Of a stretch of 64,000 bases of DNA, positions 54,062-62,739 are shown piece after piece. The notes beneath the pieces were generated by a model. That model saw only the letters and a list, made by a program, of their open reading frames with translations, had not been told where the DNA came from and made no database searches. Made by a program: the position numbers and the translations under genes. Location: positions 33,430 through 97,429 of the forward strand of contig NZ_JANLNW010000056.1 in NCBI RefSeq assembly GCF_025465945.1. The letters run 5' to 3'. The stretch comes from Pseudomonas sp. 6D_7.1_Bac1 (lineage in GTDB: Bacteria; Pseudomonadota; Gammaproteobacteria; Pseudomonadales; Pseudomonadaceae). Every line of letters starts with the position of its first letter. Positions within the stretch are counted from its first letter, which is position 1.

Positions 54062-54489
54062 TTACCGTGCGATTATCGAACACAATGGCTGTTGTCGAAT
54101 TGACGATTTTTCACTCACTGCGCACCATCGACAGCACATTGAGTCCCCTCATGAACCACCGGTCTCAGTGACCAAAGACCCAGAACACACCATAAAAATT
54201 TCAAAAATCGGGTACACGCTCATGCTTGCATTCACCCCCTTGCTCCGCTGCTCTCTCCTTCACCCCCCGTGCCTGGCGCCCGACCGCCAACCGCCTTCGA
54301 CCCTTTCTGGCGCCTGCAACCGAACCCGGCCCGTACGCTGATCAGGCTTTGGTTGCCTCAACCAACACAGCGCCTGCGAAAACACTCAGCCGATCAATCA
54401 TTGATGTCGCTCCGCGCATTTGCGCACTCTGACGATTGATCACGCGCCCATGAAGTCCCGACGAGCCTTGCTTGTCAGTCATTGAACGG

Positions 54490-55851
54490 ATGGCACACAT
54501 GTTTCCTTCTCAGAGTTCTCACACGGAAAGCGCCCGCATGGCCCCTGACCTGGGCGTCACGAGCGGCGGCATCGGCGACAAAATCCGCGGCGCCATGGCG
54601 GTCGGCAAAACCCGTTGGGGCATGCTGGCGCTGGTGTTTTTCGCCACCACCCTGAATTACATCGACCGCGCCGCACTGGGCGTGATGCAGCCGTTCCTGG
54701 CCAAGGAATTGAGCTGGACGGCGATGGACTACGCCAACATCAACTTCTGGTTTCAGGTCGGTTACGCCATCGGCTTCGTGCTGCAAGGCCGACTGATTGA
54801 CCGGGTCGGTGTGAAGCGCGTGTTCTTCTGCGCCGTCTTGCTCTGGAGTCTGGCGACCGGCGCCCATGGTCTGGCGACCTCGGCCGTGGGTTTCATGGTC
54901 TGTCGGTTTATCCTCGGGATGACCGAAGCTGCCAACTACCCGGCCTGCGTGAAAACCACCCGGCTGTGGTTCCCCGCCGGTGAGCGCGCCGTGGCCACCG
55001 GCATCTTCAACGCCGGGACCAACGTCGGCGCGATGTTCACGCCGATGCTGTTGCCGCTGATCCTGCACGTATGGGGCTGGCAAGCTGCGTTCCTGTGCAT
55101 GTCGGCGCTGGGCGGGATCTGGCTGCTGTTCTGGGGCCTGAAGTACTTCAACCCGGAAGATCACCCATCGGTGAAGCAATCGGAACTGGACTACATCCAG
55201 AAGGAAATCGAACCGGAACAAACCCGCGTGCCGTTCTCACGGATCCTGCGGATGCGTGGCACCTGGGCCTTCGCCATCGCCTACTCGATGACCGCGCCGG
55301 TGTTCTGGTTTTACCTGTACTGGCTGCCACCGTTCCTCAACCAGCAATACAACCTGGGGATCAACGTCACGCAGATGGGGATCCCGCTGATCATCATCTA
55401 CCTGACCGCCGACTTCGGCAGCGTCGGCGGCGGCATCCTGTCTTCGTTCCTGATCGGTCGCGGGATCAACCCGATCAAGGCGCGGCTGATGTCGATGCTG
55501 CTGTTCGCCTGCTGCATCATCGGCGTGATCATGGCCGCCGGCTCCAGTCAGCTATGGGTTGCAGTGTTTGCCATCTCCCTGGCCATCGGTGCGCACCAGG
55601 CCTGGACTGCAAACATCTGGAGCCTGGTGATGGACTACACGCCCAAGCACATGATGAGCACGGTGTTCGGTTTCGGCGGTATGTGCGCGGCCGTCGGCGG
55701 GATGTTCATGACCCAGTTGGTCGGCCATATCCTGACCGTCACCAATAACAACTACACCGTGCTGTTCACCATGATTCCAGCGATGTACTTCATCGCACTG
55801 ATCTGGCTGTACTTCATGGCTCCGCGCAAAATCCCGAACCTCGAAGACTGA
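54490..55851 (+). CDS. MFS transporter, ACS family (probable quinate/shikimate uptake)
   Basis: A 453-residue transporter with about 12 membrane helices. LNYIDRAALGVMQPFL is the family's first-helix signature, and GRLIDRVGVKRVF the loop 2-3 motif. ACS-family proteins take up organic anions such as hexuronates and phthalate. Its position next to quiC1 suggests quinate, shikimate or protocatechuate uptake (inference). The start is uncertain: TTG at 54472, ATG at 54490 or ATG at 54499; the last two are closer to a GGATGG or GAACGGA binding site. Confidence 0.9.
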   Translation: MAHMFPSQSSHTESARMAPDLGVTSGGIGDKIRGAMAVGKTRWGMLALVFFATTLNYIDRAALGVMQPFLAKELSWTAMDYANINFWFQVGYAIGFVLQGRLIDRVGVKRVFFCAVLLWSLATGAHGLATSAVGFMVCRFILGMTEAANYPACVKTTRLWFPAGERAVATGIFNAGTNVGAMFTPMLLPLILHVWGWQAAFLCMSALGGIWLLFWGLKYFNPEDHPSVKQSELDYIQKEIEPEQTRVPFSRILRMRGTWAFAIAYSMTAPVFWFYLYWLPPFLNQQYNLGINVTQMGIPLIIIYLTADFGSVGGGILSSFLIGRGINPIKARLMSMLLFACCIIGVIMAAGSSQLWVAVFAISLAIGAHQAWTANIWSLVMDYTPKHMMSTVFGFGGMCAAVGGMFMTQLVGHILTVTNNNYTVLFTMIPAMYFIALIWLYFMAPRKIPNLED

Positions 55852-55863
55852 TCCAGCCTTCTC

Positions 55864-55885
55864 GCAGGCCTGATTCCAGGCCTGC
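55864..55885. terminator. Hairpin between convergent MFS and EamA genes
   Basis: GCAGGCCTG-ATTC-CAGGCCTGC is a 9-bp perfect stem, followed on the plus strand by TTCTCTCC. Probably a weak terminator for both genes. Confidence 0.65.
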
Positions 55886-55898
55886 TTCTCTCCCCTTC

Positions 55899-56777
55899 TC
55901 AACCTCGCCGCTGTTGCCAGACCGCCGCCAGACCGCTGAGGCAAATGACCGCGATGCCAATCACCGTGGTCGGGCTCGGCGTGTGGGAAAACAGCAGCCA
56001 GCCGAGCAGTCCGGCAAACACAATCTGACAGTAACCAAAGGGCGCCAGCAGTGCTGGTGCGGCATGACGAAACGCCTGAGTCAGCAGCAGATGCGCGGTC
56101 ATACCGCAGGTGCCCAGCGCCAGCATCAGCAGGCCGTGGGTAAAGCTCGGCACTTGCCAGAACATCGGCACCAATGCGCTCATGACCAGGGTGTTGCACA
56201 AACCGGCAAAGAAATTACTGGTGGTCGGGCTGTCGACCTCGCTGAGTTTGCGCGTCAGCAGTTGGTAAAAGCAGAAGAACAACGCCGAGCAAAACGGCAG
56301 CAACACCGCCGGGGTGAACAAATCGCCGCCCGGGTGGACGATGATCAGCACGCCGATAAACCCGCACATCACCGCCAGCCATTGCCCACCCGTCACCCGC
56401 TCACCGAGCAATGGCACCGACAACGCGGTCACCAACACCGGCGCAAGAAAGTTGACTGCCGTGGCTTCCGCCAGCGGGATGAACAACAAGCCAGTCGTGA
56501 ATAACAGACTGGTACCGAGCAAGCACAATGCCCGCAGCAACTGCAGCAACGGGTGCTTGGTGCGCAGGACGCGCAGCCCGGATTGCGGCAGAAATATCCC
56601 GGCCATCAGCAGCGTGTGAACCAGATAACGCGCCCACACCACCATGATCACCGGATAGAAGCCCGACAGATATTTCGACAAGGCGTCGTGGCTGGAAAAC
56701 AGAAAGGTCGCGACGACGATCAGCACAATCCCTTTGAAGGGCTGATTGATACCGGAGAGCGGCGTGCTGGCGGTCAT
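55899..56777 (-). CDS. EamA/DMT family transporter
   Basis: A 292-residue protein with ten hydrophobic segments in two EamA repeats, as in drug/metabolite transporters. It starts MTASTPLSGINQPFKGIV. The SHDALSKYLSGFYPVIMVVWARY region in the first repeat is typical. The substrate is unknown; such proteins often export amino acids or metabolites. It converges with the MFS gene and may belong with the IclR-type gene upstream, on the same strand. AGAGAC precedes the ATG. Confidence 0.9.
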   Translation of the reverse strand: MTASTPLSGINQPFKGIVLIVVATFLFSSHDALSKYLSGFYPVIMVVWARYLVHTLLMAGIFLPQSGLRVLRTKHPLLQLLRALCLLGTSLLFTTGLLFIPLAEATAVNFLAPVLVTALSVPLLGERVTGGQWLAVMCGFIGVLIIVHPGGDLFTPAVLLPFCSALFFCFYQLLTRKLSEVDSPTTSNFFAGLCNTLVMSALVPMFWQVPSFTHGLLMLALGTCGMTAHLLLTQAFRHAAPALLAPFGYCQIVFAGLLGWLLFSHTPSPTTVIGIAVICLSGLAAVWQQRRG

Positions 56778-56806
56778 AAGAGAGTCTCTGGAGCAACGAT
56801 CGACAA

Positions 56807-56832
56807 TGTGGCGAGGGAGCTTGCTCCCGCTG
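56807..56832. repeat. Single REP unit (GTGGCGAGGGAGC type)
   Basis: TGTGGCGAGGGAGCTTGCTC is one REP copy without a recognisable inverted partner close by; lies just upstream of the EamA gene. Confidence 0.7.
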
Positions 56833-56986
56833 GGCCGGTCCGCGTTCGGGCGCGGCAGTCCCGACATCCACTATTGTCTGGACATCGAATTCCAATAATC
56901 TAGAACTCGATTCCAGTTTCTCACACAAGGAAAAGCCGATAGTGTTCGAACAGCGCACAGCTTCTGTAGGAGCGAGGGGATGACGA

Positions 56987-57763
56987 TCAGTTGAACAGCT
57001 CCGACGCCTGACTCGCCGCTGACAGCTCCTGGGCAAACTGCAACAGCAACGGCGCCAGTTCATGCAACCGTGATTCGGGCAGCCGCGCACTGGGTCCGGC
57101 GACGCTGAGCACGCCGACCACCCGCCCATTCACCGGATGGCGCACCACGGCAGCGATTGCCGAGGTGCCGACCGACGAGCTCTCCTGAACCCAGGCATAG
57201 CCATGTTCGCGGGCCAGGCGCAGGCGTTCGAGCAGTTCGATGTTAGAACGTGGCGCATTCGGCCCCAGCTCCACCGGCACGTCCACGGCTTGGCGCTCCA
57301 CCAGCGATAAGGCCTCGGCGTCACTGAGGCAGGCGAGCCACGCATGCCCGGATGCGGTGTAAAACAACGGCGCATCGCGGCCCATGTCCGGGTCATAGCG
57401 CAAACCTGAACGTGCACCCTGGGACTTGGCAATCCAGGTCTGACGCTCACCTTCAATCACGCCCAGTCGCACCAGCTCGCCGGTTTCCTGGGCCAATCGA
57501 TCAAGCACCGGCTGGACGATATCCGCACCACTGCTCGACAGGTAACGAAAGCCCATGGCAACCAGTTTGGTCGACAGGTGATAACGCAGGTTGTCCGGGT
57601 TCTGCCGCACCTAACCCAGTCGGATCAGCTCGGCGAGCAAGCGGTGCATTGCACTTTTCGGGATCTCCAGCTGCTCGGCCAGCACCTGCATCGGCAGGCC
57701 TCGAGGCTCGCGGGTAAGACTTTCCAGAACACTGAAGACGCGCTCGATTTGACTGCCGGCCAT
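56987..57763 (-). pseudogene. IclR family regulator interrupted by an amber codon
   Basis: Reading from ATG 57763 gives an IclR winged helix (MAGSQIERVFSVLESL, GLPMQVLAEQLEIPKSAMHR, LLAELIRLG), then an in-frame TAG at 57611-57613, then VRQNPDNLRYHLSTKL and the full IclR effector domain to 56987. Nothing is missing apart from one codon: a TAC (Tyr), usual in LGYV, would restore a 258-residue regulator. A GTG directly after the stop could restart translation of the 207-residue effector part, which lacks the DNA-binding domain. It is either a real nonsense mutation or a base-call error. Confidence 0.85.
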
Positions 57764-58027
57764 GGTGAGATTCCAGACGAAATTTTGTCGATTCTAGAAG
57801 ACAACCGGGTGAATGCAAAATGTGGAACTGCAGTGTTCAAGGACTATCGACGGGGGAACCAAACAGCCCGCGTGATGCCTGAGACCTTCGCCGAAGCGCG
57901 TCTGTCATCATCGGTTTCGCTGGTTGAAACCATACTGCCTTTCGTCCGCCGTAGTCTGACGACCGGACTGGCAACTATCCCGCTCACCAGCAACACTCAT
58001 CACCACGCTCAAACAGAGGATTCCCAC
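57764..58027. other. Gap between the IclR-type gene and the metallopeptidase remnant
   Basis: 264 bases. I see no gene. The region should hold the IclR-gene promoter (minus) and one for the remnant (plus). Confidence 0.5.
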
Positions 58028-58150
58028 ATGCTATGGAAAAAAGGTCGCCGCGGTGACCACGTAGTAGATGCACACGGTGAGGATATTGGCGGCGACTTCG
58101 CCCAGGGTCAGGTCAGTCAATGCGACACCTTCGCGACGAAGAGTCTGTAA
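58028..58150 (+). pseudogene. Possible 5' remnant of a YpfJ-type metallopeptidase gene
   Basis: ATG at 58028 with GAGGA seven bases upstream opens a 40-codon frame starting MLWKKGRRGDHVVDAHGED. This resembles the N-terminus MLWKKGRR-x-D-x-VVDA of neutral zinc metallopeptidases of the YpfJ type, from memory. After about 22 codons the similarity stops and the frame ends at 58150, one base before the next gene. It could instead be a real small protein. On the opposite strand a frame encodes a hydrophobic segment (ANILTVCIYYVVTAATFF), which complicates the reading. Confidence 0.4.
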
Positions 58151-59116
58151 ATGCATAAGCGCTGGCTGGTGGTATTCGGTCTGTTACTCGGCAGCGCCAA
58201 CCTCCTGGCCGCCGAACATGGGGTCAACGTCATCAGCCCCGGTCGCCTGAACCTGGGCGACTCCGAGCTGGCGGTTGGGGTGAGCCAATCCTCCCCACAA
58301 ATTCAGCGTGTACTGATCGTGATTCATGGGCGCTTGCGCAACGCTGAAACCTACCGCCAGAGCGCGGAAAAAGCCGCCGAGCTGGCCGGACAAAGCGCTA
58401 CCACCCTGGTGATCGCGCCACAATTTCTTAATGAAGCCGACATCGCTCGCCATCAACTGCCCGACAGCCTGCTGCGCTGGCATGGCAATGACTGGATGGA
58501 CGGCAACCTGTCCACCGGACCTGGTCCGCTGAGCTCCTTTGCGGTGCTCGACAAGATTCTGGAGCGCCTGAGTGATCGTCAGCAGTTTCCAGCCTTGAAA
58601 GACATCGTCATCGCCGGCCACTCCGGTGGCGCGCAAGTGGTGCAGCGGTATGCACTGCTTGGCCACGACCAGCCGGCACTGCAAGCGGCGGGAGTCAGCG
58701 TGCGCTACGTGATCGCCAATCCGTCTTCATATGCGTATTTCGATGAGCAGCGGCCGGTGCCGTTCGATGCAGCAAGTTGCCCTGGTTTCAATGACTGGAA
58801 ATACGGACTGCTCAAACTGCCGGACTACGCCAATGGGCAAACGGCGCAGCAACTGGAGCAAGGCTACGTACAGCGCAACATCACCTACTTGCTGGGCAAG
58901 CGAGACACTAATCCGCATCATCCGGCACTGGATAGAAGTTGTGCCGCCGAAACGCAGGGCGCGTATCGGCTGATTCGTGGGCACAATTACTTCGACTACT
59001 TACAGCAGCGCCATCCGCAAGGGTTGAATCAGCAACTGATCGAAGTGCCGCACGTGGGGCATAACGCAGACAAAATGTTCACCTCGCCGGAGGGGCAGAA
59101 GGCGTTGTTCCAGTAG
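58151..59116 (+). CDS. Secreted alpha/beta hydrolase
   Basis: A 321-residue protein with a signal peptide (MHKRWLVVFGLLLGSANLLAAE). The hydrolase fold shows VLIVIHGRLRNAETY as the oxyanion strand, the nucleophile elbow GHSGGAQ near residue 158, and a catalytic His candidate in VPHVGHNADKMF near the end. Two Cys residues (SCPGF, SCAAE) may form a disulfide. It is probably a periplasmic or secreted esterase; the substrate is unknown. The ATG follows the preceding fragment's stop with almost no gap, and its ribosome binding site is weak (GAAGAG). Confidence 0.9.
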   Translation: MHKRWLVVFGLLLGSANLLAAEHGVNVISPGRLNLGDSELAVGVSQSSPQIQRVLIVIHGRLRNAETYRQSAEKAAELAGQSATTLVIAPQFLNEADIARHQLPDSLLRWHGNDWMDGNLSTGPGPLSSFAVLDKILERLSDRQQFPALKDIVIAGHSGGAQVVQRYALLGHDQPALQAAGVSVRYVIANPSSYAYFDEQRPVPFDAASCPGFNDWKYGLLKLPDYANGQTAQQLEQGYVQRNITYLLGKRDTNPHHPALDRSCAAETQGAYRLIRGHNYFDYLQQRHPQGLNQQLIEVPHVGHNADKMFTSPEGQKALFQ

Positions 59117-59143
59117 TTAGAAATATGTCGCCTGACAGGGCCC

Positions 59144-59238
59144 TATCGCGAGCAGGCTCGCTCCCACACTGAATCTGGATCGCGCACAAAATGTGTGTCT
59201 GAACTCGATCTACTGTGGGAGCGAGCCTGCTCGCGATA
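59144..59238. repeat. Inverted REP pair, reversed order
   Basis: ATCGCGAGCAGGCTCGCTCC then GGAGCGAGCCTGCTCGCGAT around about 50 bases, between the convergent hydrolase and HAD genes. Confidence 0.9.
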
Positions 59239-59262
59239 GCGGTTAACCAGACAACACATCTC

Positions 59263-59856
59263 TCAAGCGGACAGCATCTGCCGCAATTCCACACAATCTT
59301 GCGCATGCCAATCGGTCAGTTCCGGCCACGGATTATCCGGCAGATTCACCAGCACCGTTCGTGCGCCGGCTGCGCGACCGCAATCCAGGTCGAAGCGATA
59401 ATCACCGACCATCACCAGCTCACTCGGCGCCACGTCCCAGGCCTCGGCCAGTTTCAACAAGCCACCTGGATGAGGTTTGGGCGGCGCTTCATCACGGCCC
59501 AGCACATCCTCTACCGCAAAGCAGTCAGCCAGACCAATCGCCTCAAGCGTGACGTGGGCCAGTTCGCGAGCATTGCGCGTGAGAATGCCGAGGCGATAGC
59601 CGCGCCCCGCCAGTTCACGCACCAGTTCTACCGCACCGGGCGCGGGTTTTGAACCGAGTGCCAGATCGCGTTCGTGCTCCAGCAGCCAGGCATGCTTGGC
59701 CGCCGCTTCATCGGCCGGCAGTGCCGCGAGGTGAGTGAGGATGTCGTGTTCAGCGGGAATCGCCAGCGCCTCGCGAATCGCCACGAAATCGTGCACGGCG
59801 ATGGTCAACGTGCCGTCCATGTCGAACACCCAATGCCGCACCTCGGAGAGACTCAT
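59263..59856 (-). CDS. HAD-IA family phosphatase
   Basis: A 197-residue hydrolase. Motif I is FDMDGTLT near residue 11, motif II the Thr in LGILTRN, and motif III/IV the Lys/Asp set in KPHPGG and VMVGDYRFDLDCGRAAGA. The cap domain is the short helical type. It is probably a phosphatase for a small metabolite, such as a phosphoglycolate-like compound; the substrate cannot be read from sequence. The ATG overlaps the tesB stop (ATGA), so it is translationally coupled to it. Confidence 0.93.
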   Translation of the reverse strand: MSLSEVRHWVFDMDGTLTIAVHDFVAIREALAIPAEHDILTHLAALPADEAAAKHAWLLEHERDLALGSKPAPGAVELVRELAGRGYRLGILTRNARELAHVTLEAIGLADCFAVEDVLGRDEAPPKPHPGGLLKLAEAWDVAPSELVMVGDYRFDLDCGRAAGARTVLVNLPDNPWPELTDWHAQDCVELRQMLSA

Positions 59857-60722
59857 GCCCAATCCTTGCGATGACGAATCAGGCCTTCCTGAGTCACCGA
59901 CGCCACCAGTTTCCCGGCGCGGTTGTATACGCTGCCACGGGAGAAACCACGGGAGTTGCCGGCCCAGGGACTGTCCATCGCATAAAGCAGCCAGTCATCG
60001 GCGCGCAGATCGGCGTGGAACCACAGTGCGTGGTCGAGGCTGGCGACTTGCATGTCTTTCTGCCAGACCGACTTGCCGTGCGGCAGCATCGATGTAGTCA
60101 GCAAACCGAAGTCCGATGCGTAGGCCAGCAGGTATTTGTGCAGCGCTGGCGAGTCGGCCAACGTACCGTCGGCGCGGAACCAGACGTACTTGATCGGGTC
60201 GGCCGGCTGCGGGTTGTACGGGTCTTTCTCAGTCACCGGGCGGACTTCGATCGGCTTGGGGCACAGCAGCTTTTCGCGCATATGCTCTGGAATCAAATGC
60301 GCGCGTTGCTGGAAGAGTTCCAGCTCCGACGGCAGATTCTCCGGGCCCACCACTTGCGGCATCGCCGTCTGGTGCTCGAAGCCTTCTTCGTCATACTGGA
60401 ACGAAGCGCTGCAGGTGAAGATCGGGTTGCCCTTCTGGATCGCCGTCACGCGGCGGGTGCTGAAGCTGCCGCCATCGCGAACCCTATCCACCTGGTAGAC
60501 CACCGGCAAACCGGCGTCGCCCGGACGCAGGAAATAACCGTGCATCGAATGCACATGGCGTGCTTCTTCAACCGTCTGGCTGGCCGCGGAAAGGGACTGG
60601 CCCAACACCTGGCCGCCGAACAGCTGACGGAAACCCAGGTCCTGGCTGCGACCGCGAAACAGGTTTTCTTCGATCGGTTCCAGGGTCAGCAAGTCGACCA
60701 GATCATCCAACACATGGCTCAT
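59853..60722 (-). CDS. tesB: Acyl-CoA thioesterase II
   Basis: A 289-residue double-hotdog thioesterase that hydrolyses acyl-CoA to free acid and CoA. It begins MSHVLDDLVDLLTLEPIEEN. The first hotdog has FGGQVLGQSLSAA; the second carries the catalytic set with SLDHALWFH (Asp of the D-T-Q triad) and SRGSVYNRAGKLVASVTQEG. Length and motifs are those of E. coli TesB. First gene of the tesB-HAD pair. Confidence 0.96.
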   Translation of the reverse strand: MSHVLDDLVDLLTLEPIEENLFRGRSQDLGFRQLFGGQVLGQSLSAASQTVEEARHVHSMHGYFLRPGDAGLPVVYQVDRVRDGGSFSTRRVTAIQKGNPIFTCSASFQYDEEGFEHQTAMPQVVGPENLPSELELFQQRAHLIPEHMREKLLCPKPIEVRPVTEKDPYNPQPADPIKYVWFRADGTLADSPALHKYLLAYASDFGLLTTSMLPHGKSVWQKDMQVASLDHALWFHADLRADDWLLYAMDSPWAGNSRGFSRGSVYNRAGKLVASVTQEGLIRHRKDWA

Positions 60723-60827
60723 TCAGACTCTCCTCACACAGAGCAATGCCGCGCAGTCTTGGCTGCGGCGGTCGATTCAGATATTGGCCCGGGCCAACCA
60801 TGAGCCCATTGTAAACATCAACAGACC

Positions 60828-61397
60828 CTAGCCATGCAAGGTTTCCAACCATTGTTCGCGGGTAATGCGGTACAGCACGTGGTGACGCAACGGATCATCG
60901 TGCCCGACCCTTGGGTGTTCGAAATCCGCCGAGGGGTCGTAATGCATGCCGATGGCCTGCATGACTTTCTGCGAAGGCATGTTGGCCTCGGTGGTAAACG
61001 CCACGACTTCGTCCAGCGCCAAACGGTCAAAGCCGCAACGCAGAGCGGTCCAGGCTGCTTCACTGGCGTAACCCAGCCCCCAATGCTCGCGAGCCAGGCG
61101 CCAGCCGATTTCGGTGGCCGGCGTGAAAGAAGCCTCGAACCCGACCACCGCCAATCCGGTAAAACCGATAAACGCGCCGGTGTCCTTGCGCTCCAACGCC
61201 CAGAGACCGAAACCATGCTCAGCGAAATGACCACGGATTCGCCCGATCAATGCAGCGCTTTCCAGACGACTCAAGGCTGCCGGGAAATAGCGCATGACCT
61301 GCGGGTCGGCGCACATCGCCGCAAACGCCGGCAAATCCTCATCGCGCCATTGGCGCATCAGTAGCCGCGCACTCTCAAGTTCCAGTATCGGCTCCAT
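60828..61397 (-). CDS. GNAT family N-acetyltransferase (RimJ/RimL type)
   Basis: A 189-residue acetyltransferase starting MEPILELESARLLMRQWRDED. The acetyl-CoA binding element is REHWGLGYASEAAWTAL, and FTTEANMPSQKVMQAIGM follows, as in RimJ/RimL-like proteins. The target is unknown; relatives modify ribosomal protein N-termini or small molecules. The start at 61397 has GAGGGGGAACG upstream; an in-frame TTG eight codons earlier is unlikely. Transcribed in the same direction as tesB but 105 bases upstream. Confidence 0.92.
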   Translation of the reverse strand: MEPILELESARLLMRQWRDEDLPAFAAMCADPQVMRYFPAALSRLESAALIGRIRGHFAEHGFGLWALERKDTGAFIGFTGLAVVGFEASFTPATEIGWRLAREHWGLGYASEAAWTALRCGFDRLALDEVVAFTTEANMPSQKVMQAIGMHYDPSADFEHPRVGHDDPLRHHVLYRITREQWLETLHG

Positions 61398-61474
61398 CGT
61401 TCCCCCTCCGTTTCCATGCAAACAAGTTTACATCGCTGGTAGGATCCTTCTCTCATTCACTCCATGAAATCGCC

Positions 61475-62395
61475 ATGTCGCTGCCGCTGATTTACCACGA
61501 AGACTACAGCCCCGAATTCCCGGCGGAACATCGCTTTCCCATGGACAAGTTCCGGCTGTTGCGTGATCACCTGGTGGACAGCGGTCTGACCGCTGATCAC
61601 CAATTGCTGCGCCCGGAAATCTGCCCGAACGACATTCTCGCCCTCGCCCATGACCCTGCGTACATCGAACGTTATATGGGCGGCGAGTTGTCCCGCGAAG
61701 ACCAGCGGCGCCTCGGTCTACCCTGGAACGAAGCGCTGGCCCGACGTACCGTGCGCGCGGTTGGCGGTTCGTTGCTGGCCGCAGAGCTCGCGCTGGAGCA
61801 CGGCATGGCCTGTCATCTGGCCGGCGGCACCCATCACGCTCATTACGATCACCCAGCGGGTTTCTGCATCTTCAATGACCTGGCGGTGATCAGCCATTAC
61901 CTGCTGGAAAGCGGGCGGGTCGGGCGGGTACTGATCTTCGATTGCGATGTACACCAGGGCGATGGGACGGCACGCATACTGGAACATACCCCGGACGCGG
62001 TGACGGTTTCCCTGCACTGCGAAAAGAACTTTCCCGCACGCAAGGCCAAAAGCGATTGGGACATTCCGCTGCCCATGGGCATGGGCGACGAGGATTACCT
62101 GAAGGTGGTCGATGACGCGCTGAATTACCTGCTGCCGCTCTATCAGCCGGACCTGGTGTTGTATGACGCCGGTGTCGATGTGCATAAAGACGACGCACTG
62201 GGTTACCTGAAACTGACCGATAAAGGCGTCGCCGCCCGCGATGAAAGCGTATTGCGCCATTGCCTGGGGCGGGATATTCCGGTGGTCGGGGTGATCGGCG
62301 GCGGCTACAGCAAGGACCGCCAGGCCCTGGCGCGACGCCATGGCATTCTCCATCACAGCGCACAGCGGGTCTGGCAGTCATCAGGGTGTCACTGA
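61475..62395 (+). CDS. Histone deacetylase superfamily hydrolase
   Basis: A 306-residue zinc hydrolase of the HDAC/AcuC/acetylpolyamine amidohydrolase superfamily. The active site is visible: GGTHHAHYDHPAGFC (His pair), FDCDVHQGDGTA (Asp/His zinc ligands) and YDAGVDVHKDDALG (Asp ligand). The final GGGY motif (GVIGGGYSKD) carries the catalytic Tyr. The substrate is probably an acetylated small molecule or protein lysine. It is divergent from the GNAT gene, with 77 bases between them, though no functional link is known. Confidence 0.93.
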   Translation: MSLPLIYHEDYSPEFPAEHRFPMDKFRLLRDHLVDSGLTADHQLLRPEICPNDILALAHDPAYIERYMGGELSREDQRRLGLPWNEALARRTVRAVGGSLLAAELALEHGMACHLAGGTHHAHYDHPAGFCIFNDLAVISHYLLESGRVGRVLIFDCDVHQGDGTARILEHTPDAVTVSLHCEKNFPARKAKSDWDIPLPMGMGDEDYLKVVDDALNYLLPLYQPDLVLYDAGVDVHKDDALGYLKLTDKGVAARDESVLRHCLGRDIPVVGVIGGGYSKDRQALARRHGILHHSAQRVWQSSGCH

Positions 62396-62739
62396 GATGT
62401 GGATGCTTTACCCACAATGCCTGTGGAACGGCCTGTGGATAACCTGAGTGAAAGGACCTACAGGCCTTTGCGCGTATAGCCTGCAAGCCACTGAGCATTT
62501 TTTGACCAGTACAACACCGCCCCTGTAGCAGCTGCCGAAGGCTGCGTTCGGCTGCGAAGCAGTCGTTGAATCAGACAACGTGTTCTTTCAGGCAAACCGT
62601 GTACCCAGTATTTGCGAGGACTTCGTCCTCGAACGCAGCCTCGCAGGCTCGGCAGCTGCTACCGGCGCAGTCCTGCACCGTATTTCAAAGTTGTGCTGAT
62701 AGAATGCCCGCCCTATTCCGCCGAACCGCAGCTCACGCC
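62396..62739. other. Intergenic stretch with REP-like pair
   Basis: 344 bases, holding the REP-like pair at 62524-62662 and the leader of the flavoprotein gene. I see no gene. Confidence 0.7.
62524..62662. repeat. Inverted REP-like pair (third type)
   Basis: TGTAGCAGCTGCCGAAGGCT at left and GGCTCGGCAGCTGCTAC at right, with inner matches. Same type as the copy at 53839-53985. Confidence 0.8.

Larger units (their letters stand above)
53787..54489. other. Divergent control region between quiC1 and the MFS gene
   Basis: About 700 bases. Holds a REP pair (53839-53985), the candidate TetR operator and quiC1 promoter (54043-54061), and a long stretch to 54489 with no recognisable gene. The part after 54200 is C-rich on the plus strand and probably a leader or spacer for the transporter gene. 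Confidence 0.7.
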
